In this document: positions 1 through 7,565 of the stretch, piece after piece | Position numbering within the stretch: position 1 is the stretch's first letter | Layout of the letters: each line of letters begins with the position of its first letter | Assembly: GCF_024704725.1 (NCBI RefSeq) | Contig: NZ_JALIQS010000005.1 | Span: forward strand, 308,688 to 372,687 | Length of the DNA stretch: 64,000 bases | Source: Shinella sp. CPCC 101442 | Lineage (GTDB): Bacteria; Pseudomonadota; Alphaproteobacteria; Rhizobiales; Rhizobiaceae | Reading direction: 5' to 3' | Notes under the pieces: generated by a model | Databases searched by the model: none | What the model saw: only the letters and a program-made list of their open reading frames with translations | Told to the model about the DNA's origin: nothing | Program-made: the position numbers and the translations under genes

Positions 1-720
1 CGTGGTGATGACGTCGCCGGGCTCCAGGACCATGAACTGCGAGATGTAGTGAACGAGGAAGGGCACCTTGAAGACCATGGTGCTCGACGAGCCGTTCTGC
101 ACGAGTTCGCCGTTGACGCTCAGCGTCATGGCGAGGTCGGCCGTATCCACCTCGTCCGTCGTGACCAGCCAGGGGCCGATCGGGCCGAAGGTCGGGCAGC
201 CCTTGCCCTTGGTCCACTGGCCGCCACGCTCGATCTGGTAGGCGCGCTCGGAAATGTCGTTGCAGACGCAATAGCCCGCCACATAATCCAGCGCGTCTGC
301 TTCGGAGACATAGGACGCACGTTCGCCGATGACGACGGCGAGTTCCACTTCCCAGTCGGTCTTTTCCGAGCCGCGCGGGATGAGGATCGTGTCATCGGGG
401 CCACCGATGCAGGAAGGGGCCTTGTTGAACAACACAGGTTCGGCCGGAACGGCCATGCCGCTTTCGGCGGCGTGGTCGGCATAGTTGAGGCCGACGGCGA
501 TGAAATTGCCGACGCGGCCGACGCAGGCACCATAGCGGCTGCCTTCCGGTGCAAGCGGCAGGCTCGTCGGGTCAAGCGCGCGCAGGCGCTCCTGGCCGGC
601 GCGGCCGAGCACATCGCCGGAAATATCCGCAACGATGCCCGAGAGGTCACGGATCTTGCCATCCGCGTCGATCAATCCGGGCTTTTCCGCGCCCGCCGCG
701 CCAAAGCGCACCAGTTTCAT
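1..720 (-). CDS. Fumarylacetoacetate hydrolase family protein, C-terminus outside window
   Basis: The reverse strand is open from an ATG at 720 to the window edge, giving the first 240 residues. The start MKLVRFGAAG, the segment FIAVGLNYADHAAESG, and DWEVELAVVIGE with its acidic metal-ligand region are typical of the FAH superfamily. Members hydrolyse or decarboxylate acylpyruvate-like diketo acids in sugar-acid or aromatic catabolism, usually with Mg2+ or Mn2+. The visible part resembles the ureidoglycolate lyase / 2,4-diketo-3-deoxy-fuconate hydrolase branch, but the substrate cannot be fixed. It is divergent from a GntR regulator across a short gap with two palindromes, so it is the likely target of that regulator. 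Confidence 0.85.
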   Translation of the reverse strand, partial: MKLVRFGAAGAEKPGLIDADGKIRDLSGIVADISGDVLGRAGQERLRALDPTSLPLAPEGSRYGACVGRVGNFIAVGLNYADHAAESGMAVPAEPVLFNKAPSCIGGPDDTILIPRGSEKTDWEVELAVVIGERASYVSEADALDYVAGYCVCNDISERAYQIERGGQWTKGKGCPTFGPIGPWLVTTDEVDTADLAMTLSVNGELVQNGSSSTMVFKVPFLVHYISQFMVLEPGDVITT

Positions 721-809
721 GTCCGTCTCCATTCAAATGCCGGCCCTTGATGCCGGCTCGGCCGATTTCGGTTGCACGCACCTTCTATCCGGTTTTACAT
801 GGAGTCAAC

Positions 810-842
810 GATTTTCGAAAATCTTCTCCATTTTACAAAATG
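810..842. promoter_or_regulatory. Tandem palindromes between FAH gene and GntR gene (candidate operators)
   Basis: GATTTTCGAAAATC at 810-823 is a perfect palindrome. CATTTTACAAAATG at 829-842 is a second one with a two-base centre. Their centres are 19 bp apart, about two helical turns, which suits binding of two dimers on one DNA face. They lie between divergent start codons at 720 and 852. GntR/FadR-type regulators often control a divergent catabolic gene through such sites; the assignment here is inference. Confidence 0.5.
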
Positions 843-851
843 CGGGGCGAC

Positions 852-1526
852 ATGCAGCAGAAGCGTACAGGTAGCCGGACGCTTGCGGGAGACGCCTACG
901 AGGCGATCCGCCAGGCGATCGGTGCGGGGGATTTCAAGCCGGGCGACCGGCTGCGCTTTGCCGATCTCCAGGCGCTCTGCGACATGAGCGTCACGCCGGT
1001 GCGCGAAGCACTGGCCCGATTGACGGCAGAAGGGTTCACGGTGCTCGACGATCACCGCGGTTACAGTGTCGCCCCGCTGTCGCTGGCGGAACTGCGCGAC
1101 GTCACGGCGACGCGCCAGCTTTGCGAGGGTGAGGCGGTCAGGCTGTCGGTGCTGAACGGTGATGCGGATTGGGAGGCAAGGCTCGTCGCCGCGCACCACC
1201 TGATGGCGCGCATCCCGCAGGTGCGGGACGACATGCCGACGGCGATGCGTGAAGACTGGGAGGCCCGGCACGCGACCTTCCATGCCGCGCTGGTTTCCGC
1301 CTGCGGTTCGCCGGTCCTGCTGGAAATTTGCGAGAAGCTGTTTTCGCGGGCCGACCGCTACCGGCGCCTGTCCGTCAGCCTGAGCGGCGGCGCGCGAGAT
1401 GTCGCCGGCGAGCATCGCCGGCTGGTGGAGCTTGCGCTGGCGCGCGATGCCGAGGGTGCGGCGAGTGCCCTTCGCGAGCACTACGGCCTGACGGCCGCAG
1501 CGCTCGAAGGGTTTTTTGCAGTCTAG
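852..1526 (+). CDS. GntR-family transcriptional regulator with FCD domain
   Basis: A 224-residue DNA-binding regulator of the FadR (FCD) subfamily. The N-terminal winged helix spans about residues 10-75, including GDFKPGDRLRFADLQ and VTPVREALARLTAEGFT. An all-helical FCD ligand domain follows, with HATFHAALVSACGS and GEHRRLVELALARD near the end, typical of metal/ligand-binding FCD proteins. I chose the ATG at 852 (MQQKRTG) because GGGGCGAC precedes it. An in-frame ATG at 840 is possible but overlaps the second palindrome. It probably represses the divergent FAH-family gene in response to a sugar-acid or related effector. Confidence 0.85.
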   Translation: MQQKRTGSRTLAGDAYEAIRQAIGAGDFKPGDRLRFADLQALCDMSVTPVREALARLTAEGFTVLDDHRGYSVAPLSLAELRDVTATRQLCEGEAVRLSVLNGDADWEARLVAAHHLMARIPQVRDDMPTAMREDWEARHATFHAALVSACGSPVLLEICEKLFSRADRYRRLSVSLSGGARDVAGEHRRLVELALARDAEGAASALREHYGLTAAALEGFFAV

Positions 1527-2951
1527 TTACTTGGTGGCGACGACTGCCGGCGTGCCGATCGCGGATCCGCCGCCGATGGCAACGTTCAGCGAGACGTAGT
1601 CGCGGGCGAGCTGGCGGATTGCCGAAGCAAGCGACAGGCGGGCATCGGCGACGTTGCGTTCGGCATCGAGCACGTCGAGGATGGTGCTGGCGCCACCGCG
1701 GTAGCTTTCGCGGGCGAGGACCAGGGTCTGGTCGAAGGTATCGACGACCCTGCGCTGGGCGGCGACCGTCTGGTAATCGCGAATCAGCGCCGTCTGGGCG
1801 TTCTCGACTTCCTCGACCGCGTTCAGCACCGTGGACTTCCAGGTCAGATACTGCTGCTCGGCGTCCGAGCGGGCGATCTTGACCTGCGCCTTGAGTGCGC
1901 CGCCGTTGAAGATCGGCAGCGAAAGCGACGGGCCGAAGGACCAGCTGGAAAGGCTGCCGACCCGGGCATTGAAGTTGCGCGCCGCGCCGATCGAACCGCC
2001 GAGTTCGATGCTCGGATAGAGATCGGCTTCCGCCACGCCGATTGCCGCCGTTGCGGCCTGCAGGCGGCGTTCAGCTGCACGGATGTCCGGACGGTTGCGA
2101 ATGAGATCGGCCGGAACGCCGGTGCGCGTCGCGTAACGCGGCATCGGCTGTGCGGAACCCTTGAGCAGGCTGGACGTGATCGTGCTGGCGGGCACGCCGA
2201 GCAGGGTCGCGATGTGGTTTGCCGCCTGGTGGAAGCCGGTTTCGAGCGCCGGCAGATTGGCGAGCGTCTGGTTGACGAGGCCTTCGGACTGCAGGACGTC
2301 AAGGCTGGAAGCCGCGCCGGCTTCCTTGATTTCGTTGGTGAGTTTCAGCGTCTCGCGGCGCGACACCAGGTTCTTGCGGTTGAGCGCCAGCGCCTCCTGG
2401 AAGTAGCGCGCATTGACGTAGCTCGACACCAGATCGGAGAAGTAGGCGAGGCGTGCGACGTTGATATCGTCGTAAGCGGCGTCGAGCGATGCGTTCGCAG
2501 CTTCCTTCTGGCGGCGATACTGGCCGAAGAAGTCGATCAACCAAGACGCGCTGAGGCCGGCGCTGATAGACTTCGATTCGGCATGCGTGCTGCCCGTGGT
2601 GCGGCGCAGATAGCTGCCGTCCTGGCCGCTCACATTGCCACTGGCCGACGCGCCAAGGCTCGGCAAGGCGCCGGCGCCCGCGATGATGACGTTCGCCTCG
2701 GCCGCTTCGATGCGCTGCAATGCCTGCAGAACGGTCAGGTTTTCGCTCATGCCCTGATGGACGAGATCGTTGAGGCGCTTGTCGCGGAAGGATTCCCACC
2801 ACGGATTGAGCGTCACATTGTCGGCGCTTGCCGACTTGCTTTCCGAGAACTTCGCGGGAAGCGCGGTCTCGGGCTTCTGGTAGTCGGGGCCGACAACACA
2901 GCCTGACAGGAGGAGCATGCTCAGAGGAAAAAGTGTCCTGGTGAAATTCAT
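1527..2951 (-). CDS. RND efflux outer-membrane lipoprotein, NodT/OprM-type
   Basis: A 474-residue TolC-superfamily outer-membrane channel. The start at 2951 (MNFTRTLFPL) gives a lipoprotein signal with lipobox LLSGC, then the GPDYQKPE segment common to the family. Two long helical repeats follow (for example IAAT/LQRIEAAEANV and ADARLSLASAIRQLARD), as in OEP proteins. It would provide the exit duct for a tripartite pump. No adaptor or pump gene is adjacent; the two RND pumps of the window start at 10.4 kb and 47.5 kb and both lack their own channel gene, so this protein could serve either. An upstream in-frame start at 3011 would bury the signal peptide and is unlikely. Confidence 0.9.
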   Translation of the reverse strand: MNFTRTLFPLSMLLLSGCVVGPDYQKPETALPAKFSESKSASADNVTLNPWWESFRDKRLNDLVHQGMSENLTVLQALQRIEAAEANVIIAGAGALPSLGASASGNVSGQDGSYLRRTTGSTHAESKSISAGLSASWLIDFFGQYRRQKEAANASLDAAYDDINVARLAYFSDLVSSYVNARYFQEALALNRKNLVSRRETLKLTNEIKEAGAASSLDVLQSEGLVNQTLANLPALETGFHQAANHIATLLGVPASTITSSLLKGSAQPMPRYATRTGVPADLIRNRPDIRAAERRLQAATAAIGVAEADLYPSIELGGSIGAARNFNARVGSLSSWSFGPSLSLPIFNGGALKAQVKIARSDAEQQYLTWKSTVLNAVEEVENAQTALIRDYQTVAAQRRVVDTFDQTLVLARESYRGGASTILDVLDAERNVADARLSLASAIRQLARDYVSLNVAIGGGSAIGTPAVVATK

Positions 2952-3348
2952 GGGTCTATCCTGCCGGCCATCGGGGCCTACTAAACTTAACGGAACATAT
3001 TCGCGATTCACTCTTTATTCATGTTTGAACGCCAGATCGAGTCCTACGCAAGAAAAGAATGGTCCCACAGCGTTTTTTCCCCGCTTCGATGGATGTGTGT
3101 GCCTTCAGGGCAACGGGAGTATTTGCTCTGACGTTGTGAATTTGCCCGCATGGCGAAAGCGCCGACTTTTGGACGCTCCGTCAGGTTGCGTCACGGCATT
3201 TCCCCGGAATGTTCGTCTTTGCGACATATTTTTCTGAAAAATGCTGCGAGCGCGAACAGTATTTTGCGATTCGAATTGTCACACAAATCCGGCAGCAATT
3301 TATTCCAAAATTCTGCGGATTCCATTGACATCGAGAGGAGACCCTATT

Positions 3349-3369
3349 ATGTGTTGCAGCATCGCATGA
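3349..3369 (+). other. Candidate six-codon leader peptide (MCCSIA)
   Basis: AGGAG at 3336-3340 stands eight bases before an ATG that opens a six-codon frame reading Met-Cys-Cys-Ser-Ile-Ala-stop. A stem CTGACGC/GCGTCAG follows some 30 bases later, then a second small ORF with a strong ribosome binding site. The layout resembles a translated leader that could sense cysteine availability or simply couple translation. The role is inference; such short frames arise by chance. Confidence 0.25.
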
Positions 3370-3446
3370 AGGCCGCGTGCATTTTGTTTCGGTCTATCCC
3401 TGACGCGCCCTTTTTCAGCGTCAGCGCCAACCAGAGGGAGTGTGAC

Positions 3447-3539
3447 ATGTATCATATCAACAGCATCGCCTCCGCGTGTGTGGCGTACTCCTGTCGTGAA
3501 ACGATTACCGGGAAAACATCGACGCTCCGTCGAATGTAA
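3447..3539 (+). CDS. Possible 30-residue small protein
   Basis: A short frame starts at an ATG at 3447, six bases after GAGGGAG (3434-3440), and ends in TAA at 3539. The product begins MYHINSIASACVAYSC and ends TSTLRRM. It has two cysteines and no clear signal or membrane segment. I recognise no family. The strong ribosome binding site is the only positive evidence; conservation in relatives would decide. Confidence 0.3.
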   Translation: MYHINSIASACVAYSCRETITGKTSTLRRM

Positions 3540-3609
3540 TCTGAAATTCCCTCTTCGATTTTAGCGCAAATGAAAATTGGCTGTGCCCTCGGGTGCCGCA
3601 GGAGTTGTT

Positions 3610-3825
3610 ATGCAAAAGCAGGTTATCGAAATCGGTGGAGAAGCCCTGGGCGTCGTCGTTCCCGATGAGGATCGGCTGAAGTTCGTGGCTGTCAAATATT
3701 CCGTATGGGATCTGGATTCCCAGCGCTTTTCCTCGGCGGACGAGGTGCGCGCGGCTATCCGGCGTCTCCTGAACGATCCGTCCGCTGCACAGCGGGCGAT
3801 GAACCCGGCCAATGTCGCGGCCTGA
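3610..3825 (+). CDS. Hypothetical 71-residue protein
   Basis: The frame opens at ATG 3610 with AGGAG at 3600-3604. The product (MQKQVIEIGG... ending MNPANVAA) is small, soluble and acidic, with a beta-rich first half (GVVVPDEDRLKFVAVKYSVWDLD) and a helical second half (SADEVRAAIRRLL). I do not recognise a named domain. The same frame is open 33 bases upstream, but the ribosome binding site favours 3610. It is followed by an inverted repeat and a terminator, so it is probably monocistronic and separate from the dioxygenase fusion downstream. Confidence 0.6.
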   Translation: MQKQVIEIGGEALGVVVPDEDRLKFVAVKYSVWDLDSQRFSSADEVRAAIRRLLNDPSAAQRAMNPANVAA

Positions 3826-3841
3826 ACGAAAATTCTCAAGT

Positions 3842-3863
3842 ACCAGTCGTGTTTCGTACTGGT
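3842..3863. repeat. Inverted repeat ACCAGT-N10-ACTGGT
   Basis: ACCAGT (3842-3847) and ACTGGT (3858-3863) form a six-base inverted repeat between the 71-residue gene and the terminator at 3869. It may be a small RNA stem in the 3' end of that transcript or a protein-binding site; nothing decides between them. Confidence 0.4.
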
Positions 3864-3868
3864 TGACG

Positions 3869-3903
3869 ACGGGCCTTGCTTTGCGCGGGGCCCGTTTCTT
3901 TTT
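3869..3903 (+). terminator. Rho-independent terminator after the 71-residue gene
   Basis: ACGGGCC (3869-3875) pairs with GGCCCGT (3889-3895) and is followed by a T-rich run TTTCTTTTT. It would separate the upstream small gene from the fusion gene that starts at 3983. Confidence 0.75.
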
Positions 3904-3922
3904 GTGAACAATCCATTCACCG
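3904..3922. promoter_or_regulatory. Operator-like inverted repeat, copy 1 (upstream of dioxygenase-hydrolase fusion)
   Basis: GTGAACAATCCATTCACCG contains a perfect inverted repeat GTGAA-N7-TTCAC. Nearly the same 19-mer (two differences) lies upstream of the second ring-cleaving dioxygenase gene at 7293-7311, in the same orientation relative to its gene. This copy begins 79 bp before the start codon at 3983. A shared regulator encoded elsewhere is the simplest reading. Confidence 0.55.
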
Positions 3923-3982
3923 GACGCTGGCTGGCGCGGGGTGCCGAATTTTGATTGGGTGTCTTTCGAAAGGAGGTGCCCC

Positions 3983-5539
3983 ATGCAGAGTGGCATCCAT
4001 CACATCACGGGTATTACCCGTAAAGTCCAGGCGAACGTCGATTTCTACGCCGGCTTCCTGGGCCTCAAGCTCGTCAAGCGCACGGCCGGGTTCGAGGACG
4101 CCGATCAGCTTCATCTCTTCTATGGCGACGCGGCGGCCAGTCCAGGCTCGCTGATCACGTTTCTTGCCTGGGAGGATGGGTCTCCCGGGCGGGTCGGTCT
4201 CGGCCAACCCGCGGAGATCGCGCTCGCGATCAGGCCGGAGGCCATCGGTTTCTGGCTGACGCGGGCTTTGACGAAGAATGTCGCCATGACCGGTCCAGCG
4301 CAGGAGTTCGGTGAACCCGTGCTTCGGCTGAAGGATCCTGATGGTATCATCGTCAAGCTCGTCGGCGAGGCCGGTGTGGAAGGCGTGGCTCCGCATGTCA
4401 CGAAAGACATTGCGGCTGGCGATGCCATCCAGCGTATTCGCGGCGCGACGATCTTTTCGGAAAAGCCTGCGGAGACGGCGGCCTTCATCGGTGGCCATTT
4501 CGGCTTCCGCAAGGTTGCCGAGGCGAACGGCGTCACGCGGCTTGCGGGTGATGCCGGCGACATCCTGGATATCCGCGATGCCAGTGGTTTCTGGACGTCG
4601 GCACCGGGCACCGGGACGATCGACCATATCGCACTGCGTGCGCCGGACCGCGCCGCCGTCGAGGCTGCAGCCGCAAGGCTTGCGGCCGAGGAGGCGGGCG
4701 ACGTCAACATGCATGACCGCACATATTTCTATTCGCTTTATGTGCGCGAACCCGGGGGCTCGCTGGTCGAATATGCGACGGACGGTCCCGGCATGGCAAT
4801 CGACGAGCCTCCGGAGGCGCTGGGCCGCAGGCTTTTCGTGCCGAAACATTTTGGCGCAGACCCGGAGGATGTCCGGGCGCGCCTTCCGCAGTTTTCCTTG
4901 CCAGGAGAAGAAAGAATGACCGAACGGGATCTCCCCTTCATCCACCGGGTGCATCGCCCGGAGGCGCCTGACGGCACGGCGGTGGTGCTGCTGCACGGCA
5001 CGGGCGGCAACGAGACGAGCCTTCTGCCCTTCGGCGCGCGGCTAGCGCCCGCCGCCGTGCTGCTGAGCCCGCGCGGCCGCAGCGCGGACGAAGGCTATCC
5101 GCGCTTCTTTCGCCGCATCACCGCGACGACCTTCGACCAGAAGGACATTGCCGGCGAGGCGGAGGCTTTCGCTGCCTTCATGGAGGGGGCGAATGCGGCC
5201 TACGGGCTCGACCCGGCAAAGACGCTGTTCGTCGGCTATTCCAACGGCGCGAACATGATCGGTGCCGTCATGCTGCTGCATCCCGGCATCATTCGCAACG
5301 CGGTGCTGCTGCGGGGCATGAATGTCCTGGAGACCGTGCCGCCGGCCGATCTCTCCGATGCCAACGTGCTGATGGTATCGGGCCAGTCGGATCCCTATGG
5401 CCGTTTTGCCGGGGATCTGGAAGCGCTGCTCAGGACAGCCGGCGCCAAGGTCGAAAACAAGCTGCTGGCCGCCGGCCACGATATCGGCGCGGCCGACCTG
5501 GACTTGGCCAAGGCCTACAAGGAACGCATCATCGGCTGA
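3983..5539 (+). CDS. Fused ring-cleaving dioxygenase (VOC/glyoxalase fold) and alpha/beta hydrolase
   Basis: A 518-residue two-part protein. Residues 1 to about 310 are an MhqO/LinE-like VOC dioxygenase: HHITGIT holds the first metal histidine, IDHIALRA the second, and SLVEYATDGPG the metal glutamate. Residues 312-518 are a phospholipase/carboxylesterase-type hydrolase with VVLLHGTGGNE, nucleophile motif GYSNGAN, SGQSDPYG (Asp) and AAGHDIG (His), so the Ser-Asp-His triad is complete. In Bacilli, MhqO and MhqD are separate proteins induced by hydroquinones and quinones; here they are one chain. The start follows AAAGGAGG at about 3968-3975. At the junction, AGGAG (4903-4907) precedes an in-frame ATG at 4916, which could also yield a free hydrolase. 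Substrate and physiological role are inferred. Confidence 0.85.
   Translation: MQSGIHHITGITRKVQANVDFYAGFLGLKLVKRTAGFEDADQLHLFYGDAAASPGSLITFLAWEDGSPGRVGLGQPAEIALAIRPEAIGFWLTRALTKNVAMTGPAQEFGEPVLRLKDPDGIIVKLVGEAGVEGVAPHVTKDIAAGDAIQRIRGATIFSEKPAETAAFIGGHFGFRKVAEANGVTRLAGDAGDILDIRDASGFWTSAPGTGTIDHIALRAPDRAAVEAAAARLAAEEAGDVNMHDRTYFYSLYVREPGGSLVEYATDGPGMAIDEPPEALGRRLFVPKHFGADPEDVRARLPQFSLPGEERMTERDLPFIHRVHRPEAPDGTAVVLLHGTGGNETSLLPFGARLAPAAVLLSPRGRSADEGYPRFFRRITATTFDQKDIAGEAEAFAAFMEGANAAYGLDPAKTLFVGYSNGANMIGAVMLLHPGIIRNAVLLRGMNVLETVPPADLSDANVLMVSGQSDPYGRFAGDLEALLRTAGAKVENKLLAAGHDIGAADLDLAKAYKERIIG
4903..4918 (+). promoter_or_regulatory. Internal ribosome binding site and start codon for a free hydrolase
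   Basis: AGGAG at 4903-4907, eight bases, then ATG at 4916 in the same frame as the fusion. The sequence after this ATG (MTERDLPFIHRVHRP) looks like a native N-terminus of a stand-alone hydrolase of about 207 residues. It is either a fossil of the gene fusion or a working second start. Confidence 0.5.
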
Positions 5540-5558
5540 CGCTGACGATGCGAACATG

Positions 5559-5594
5559 AAAAAAGGGGCGTGTCTTGCGACACGCCCCTTTTTT
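5559..5594. terminator. Bidirectional terminator between convergent genes
   Basis: AAAAAAGGGGCGTGTC (5559-5574), loop TTGC, then GACACGCCCCTTTTTT (5579-5594): a perfect 16-bp stem whose arms supply a T run on each strand. It ends the fusion gene (plus) and the FMN reductase gene (minus). Confidence 0.92.
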
Positions 5595-5605
5595 ACGACG
5601 GTGGA

Positions 5606-6163
5606 TTATCGCGTGTAGTTCGCCACGAACGCGGCAAAACCGGCGACGAAATCGCGCAGCTTCTTCTCCGTCGCCTCGTCGGCGATCTTGCCATCCTGAA
5701 TCACCGTTCCCGCGCGCGAAACCATCAGCTTGGCGCCGAACCACGGTACGGTGCCGAGCGTGCGCATGATGGGGAGCCAGGCTTCCTGCGAGAGCAGCGT
5801 GCCGAAATTGCCGGGCGAGGCGCCGGTAATAGCGAAGGGCTTGTTGCCGAAGACGCGGGCGATATCGGAGGAGGGGCGGCTCATCCAGTCGATGGCGTTC
5901 TTGAAGACGCCGGGAATGCCGTTGTTGTATTCCGGCGTGAAGAGAATGACGCCGTCGGCGTCGGCGACGAGGTCTTTTAGGCGTGTCACGGCGTCGGGAA
6001 TGCCGTCTGCCGCTTCGGCGTCGCCGTCGTAAAGCGGAATGCCGTGGATAGAGCCTTCGACGATCTCGGCACCATCGGGCGCCATCGCCAGTGACGCGCG
6101 CAACAGCGCCGTATTGAAGGAGCCCTTGCGCAGGCTGCCCGAGATAACCACCAGTTTCGTCAT
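5606..6163 (-). CDS. NADPH-dependent FMN reductase (flavodoxin-like quinone/azo reductase type)
   Basis: A 185-residue cytoplasmic flavoprotein. GSLRKGSFN near the N-terminus is the FMN phosphate loop, and TPEYNNGIPGVFKNAIDW is the signature of the NADPH-dependent FMN reductase / chromate-quinone reductase family. Such enzymes give two-electron reduction of quinones and avoid semiquinone radicals. GGAGAGACGAC precedes the ATG. It lies downstream of the second dioxygenase gene on the same strand, with a terminator between, so it may depend on read-through or its own promoter. The neighbourhood suggests a quinone or electrophile detoxification role; the exact electron acceptor is unknown. Confidence 0.88.
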   Translation of the reverse strand: MTKLVVISGSLRKGSFNTALLRASLAMAPDGAEIVEGSIHGIPLYDGDAEAADGIPDAVTRLKDLVADADGVILFTPEYNNGIPGVFKNAIDWMSRPSSDIARVFGNKPFAITGASPGNFGTLLSQEAWLPIMRTLGTVPWFGAKLMVSRAGTVIQDGKIADEATEKKLRDFVAGFAAFVANYTR

Positions 6164-6186
6164 GTCGTCTCTCCGTTTTCAGACAT

Positions 6187-6227
6187 AAAAAACCCCGGCG
6201 GACGGTTTGTCACGCCGGGGTTTGTTT
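6187..6227 (-). terminator. Terminator after second ring-cleaving dioxygenase gene
   Basis: AAACCCCGGCG (6190-6200) pairs with CGCCGGGGTTT (6213-6223). On the minus strand the stem is followed by a run of T from 6192 down to 6187. It directly follows the stop codon of the dioxygenase gene. Confidence 0.85.
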
Positions 6228-6231
6228 GCGA

Positions 6232-7185
6232 TTAGGCCAGGGGCTTCAGCCTTGCCTCGATCTGCCTGCGGCGCGGCTCGAGGAAGGGCGGCAGCGACAG
6301 GCTCTCGCCGAGCGTTTCCATCGGCTCGTCCACGGCAAAGCCGGGACCGTCAGTCGCGATCTCGAACAGGATGCCGTTCGGCTCGCGGAAATAGAGCGAG
6401 CGGAAGTAGAAGCGCTCGACCTCGCCGCTGGACGGCAGGCGGAAGCCACGCAGGCGCTCTGTCCAGGCATTCAGCGCCTCGACGTCGGGGGCGCGGAAGG
6501 CGACATGGTGTACGGCGCCCGCGCCCTGATGGGCAGCCGGCAGATCCGGCTCGACCGCGACGTGCAACTCGGCAGCCGGGCCGCCGTCGCCCATCGAGAA
6601 GACATGCACCTGTCCTTCGCCGTCCGGGTTCGGATAGGTCGAGGTTTCCTTCATGTTCATCACCTGCACCAGAACGGTCTCCGTGTTGCGGATATCCGGC
6701 ACGCTGAGCGTAATCGGGCCGAGGCCCTTGATCTGGTGTTCGGCGGGAACGGGGCTCTTTTCCCACGGATTGGACGGCGCGCCGGCATCGTCGACGGTCA
6801 GGCGGAAACGCTGGCCTTCACCATCTTCGAAGTCGAGCGTGGCGCGGTTGTCGATATCCCTGATGTCGCCGGCCTTGACCTTCTCCTCGGCAAAGCGCGC
6901 CTTCCACCATTCGAGTGTGGCGCGGGTGGCAACGCGCAGGCCCGTGCGGGAAACGCTGTGCGTGCCGCGCCGCTCGTGGCCGACCGGCCAGTCGAAGAAG
7001 GTGAGGTCCGAGCCCGGTGAGGCGAGCCCGTCGGCATAGAAGAGATGGTAGGCACTCGTATCGTCCTGGTTGACGGTTTTCTTGACGAGGCGCAGGCCAA
7101 GGGTCTGCGTGTAGAAACGCAGGTTTTCCGCCGCATTCGCGGTGATCGCGGTCAGGTGGTGGATGCCGGTAAGCTGAAGGGTCAT
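6232..7185 (-). CDS. Ring-cleaving dioxygenase, MhqO/LinE-like VOC protein
   Basis: A 317-residue stand-alone relative of the N-terminal half of the fusion at 3983. [15 protein letters not shown] carries the first metal histidine, [10 protein letters not shown] the second, and [13 protein letters not shown] the metal glutamate, so the iron site looks intact. The family cleaves hydroquinone-type rings or acts in quinone detoxification. The start at 7185 follows GGAGAGGAG; an open frame continues 74 codons upstream without a ribosome binding site. Two homologous VOC dioxygenases within 3 kb, one fused to a hydrolase, suggest an old duplication. A copy of the shared operator lies 108-126 bp upstream of the start. 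Confidence 0.88.
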   Translation of the reverse strand: MTLQLTGIHHLTAITANAAENLRFYTQTLGLRLVKKTVNQDDTSAYHLFYADGLASPGSDLTFFDWPVGHERRGTHSVSRTGLRVATRATLEWWKARFAEEKVKAGDIRDIDNRATLDFEDGEGQRFRLTVDDAGAPSNPWEKSPVPAEHQIKGLGPITLSVPDIRNTETVLVQVMNMKETSTYPNPDGEGQVHVFSMGDGGPAAELHVAVEPDLPAAHQGAGAVHHVAFRAPDVEALNAWTERLRGFRLPSSGEVERFYFRSLYFREPNGILFEIATDGPGFAVDEPMETLGESLSLPPFLEPRRRQIEARLKPLA

Positions 7186-7565
7186 GACAAACTCCTCTCC
7201 GGAAGCGTCCGGGATGTTCGTGCGGTCCCGCCGTCGGGCCCGTCTGTTGGAGTGAATATCGCCCCTTGCCGGCGCCACCGGAAGACCGGGTGCGGCGAAC
7301 GGATTGTTCACTTTTCCTGAACGGTGCGGTGTTCTCCCGAGGGTCGTTTGCATGCCGTGCCGGTCAAGCCCTCGGAAACAGCGCTTTATCCACCCATTCT
7401 GTTCCAATCTGCGTTCGCTAGAATTTTATCGTTTCATAAACCAGCATGCGCTTACGCTGACGGCTTGCGAAATGATTTCGTCCCTGTCTCGCCGCGCTGC
7501 CGGCATGTTCCGCAATTTTTTTAATGATTGCCGGTGCGGTTTACGCGCCCTTCAGGAGACGTTTC
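7186..7565. other. 380-bp divergent intergenic region
   Basis: It separates the minus-strand dioxygenase gene from the plus-strand chemoreceptor gene. It holds the operator-like element at 7293-7311, which overlaps a further inverted repeat GTTCA-N7-TGAAC at 7306-7322. No gene is visible. The last 100 bases are AT-rich and probably carry the chemoreceptor promoter. Confidence 0.6.
7293..7311. promoter_or_regulatory. Operator-like inverted repeat, copy 2 (upstream of ring-cleaving dioxygenase)
   Basis: Read in the direction of the dioxygenase gene, the sequence is GTGAACAATCCGTTCGCCG. It differs at two positions from copy 1 at 3904-3922, and in both cases GTGAAC lies on the side away from the gene. 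The match over 19 bases in two non-coding regions is unlikely by chance and points to common regulation of the two dioxygenase units. Confidence 0.55.

Larger units (their letters stand above)
2952..3609. other. 658-bp stretch without an established gene; holds two tiny ORFs and a hairpin
   Basis: No full-length protein gene is visible. The stretch has the upstream region of the outer-membrane lipoprotein gene on its left and, from 3336, ribosome-binding-site-led mini-ORFs described separately. A hairpin CTGACGC...GCGTCAG lies between them at about 3400-3425. It is more AT-rich than the flanking genes. Confidence 0.6.
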
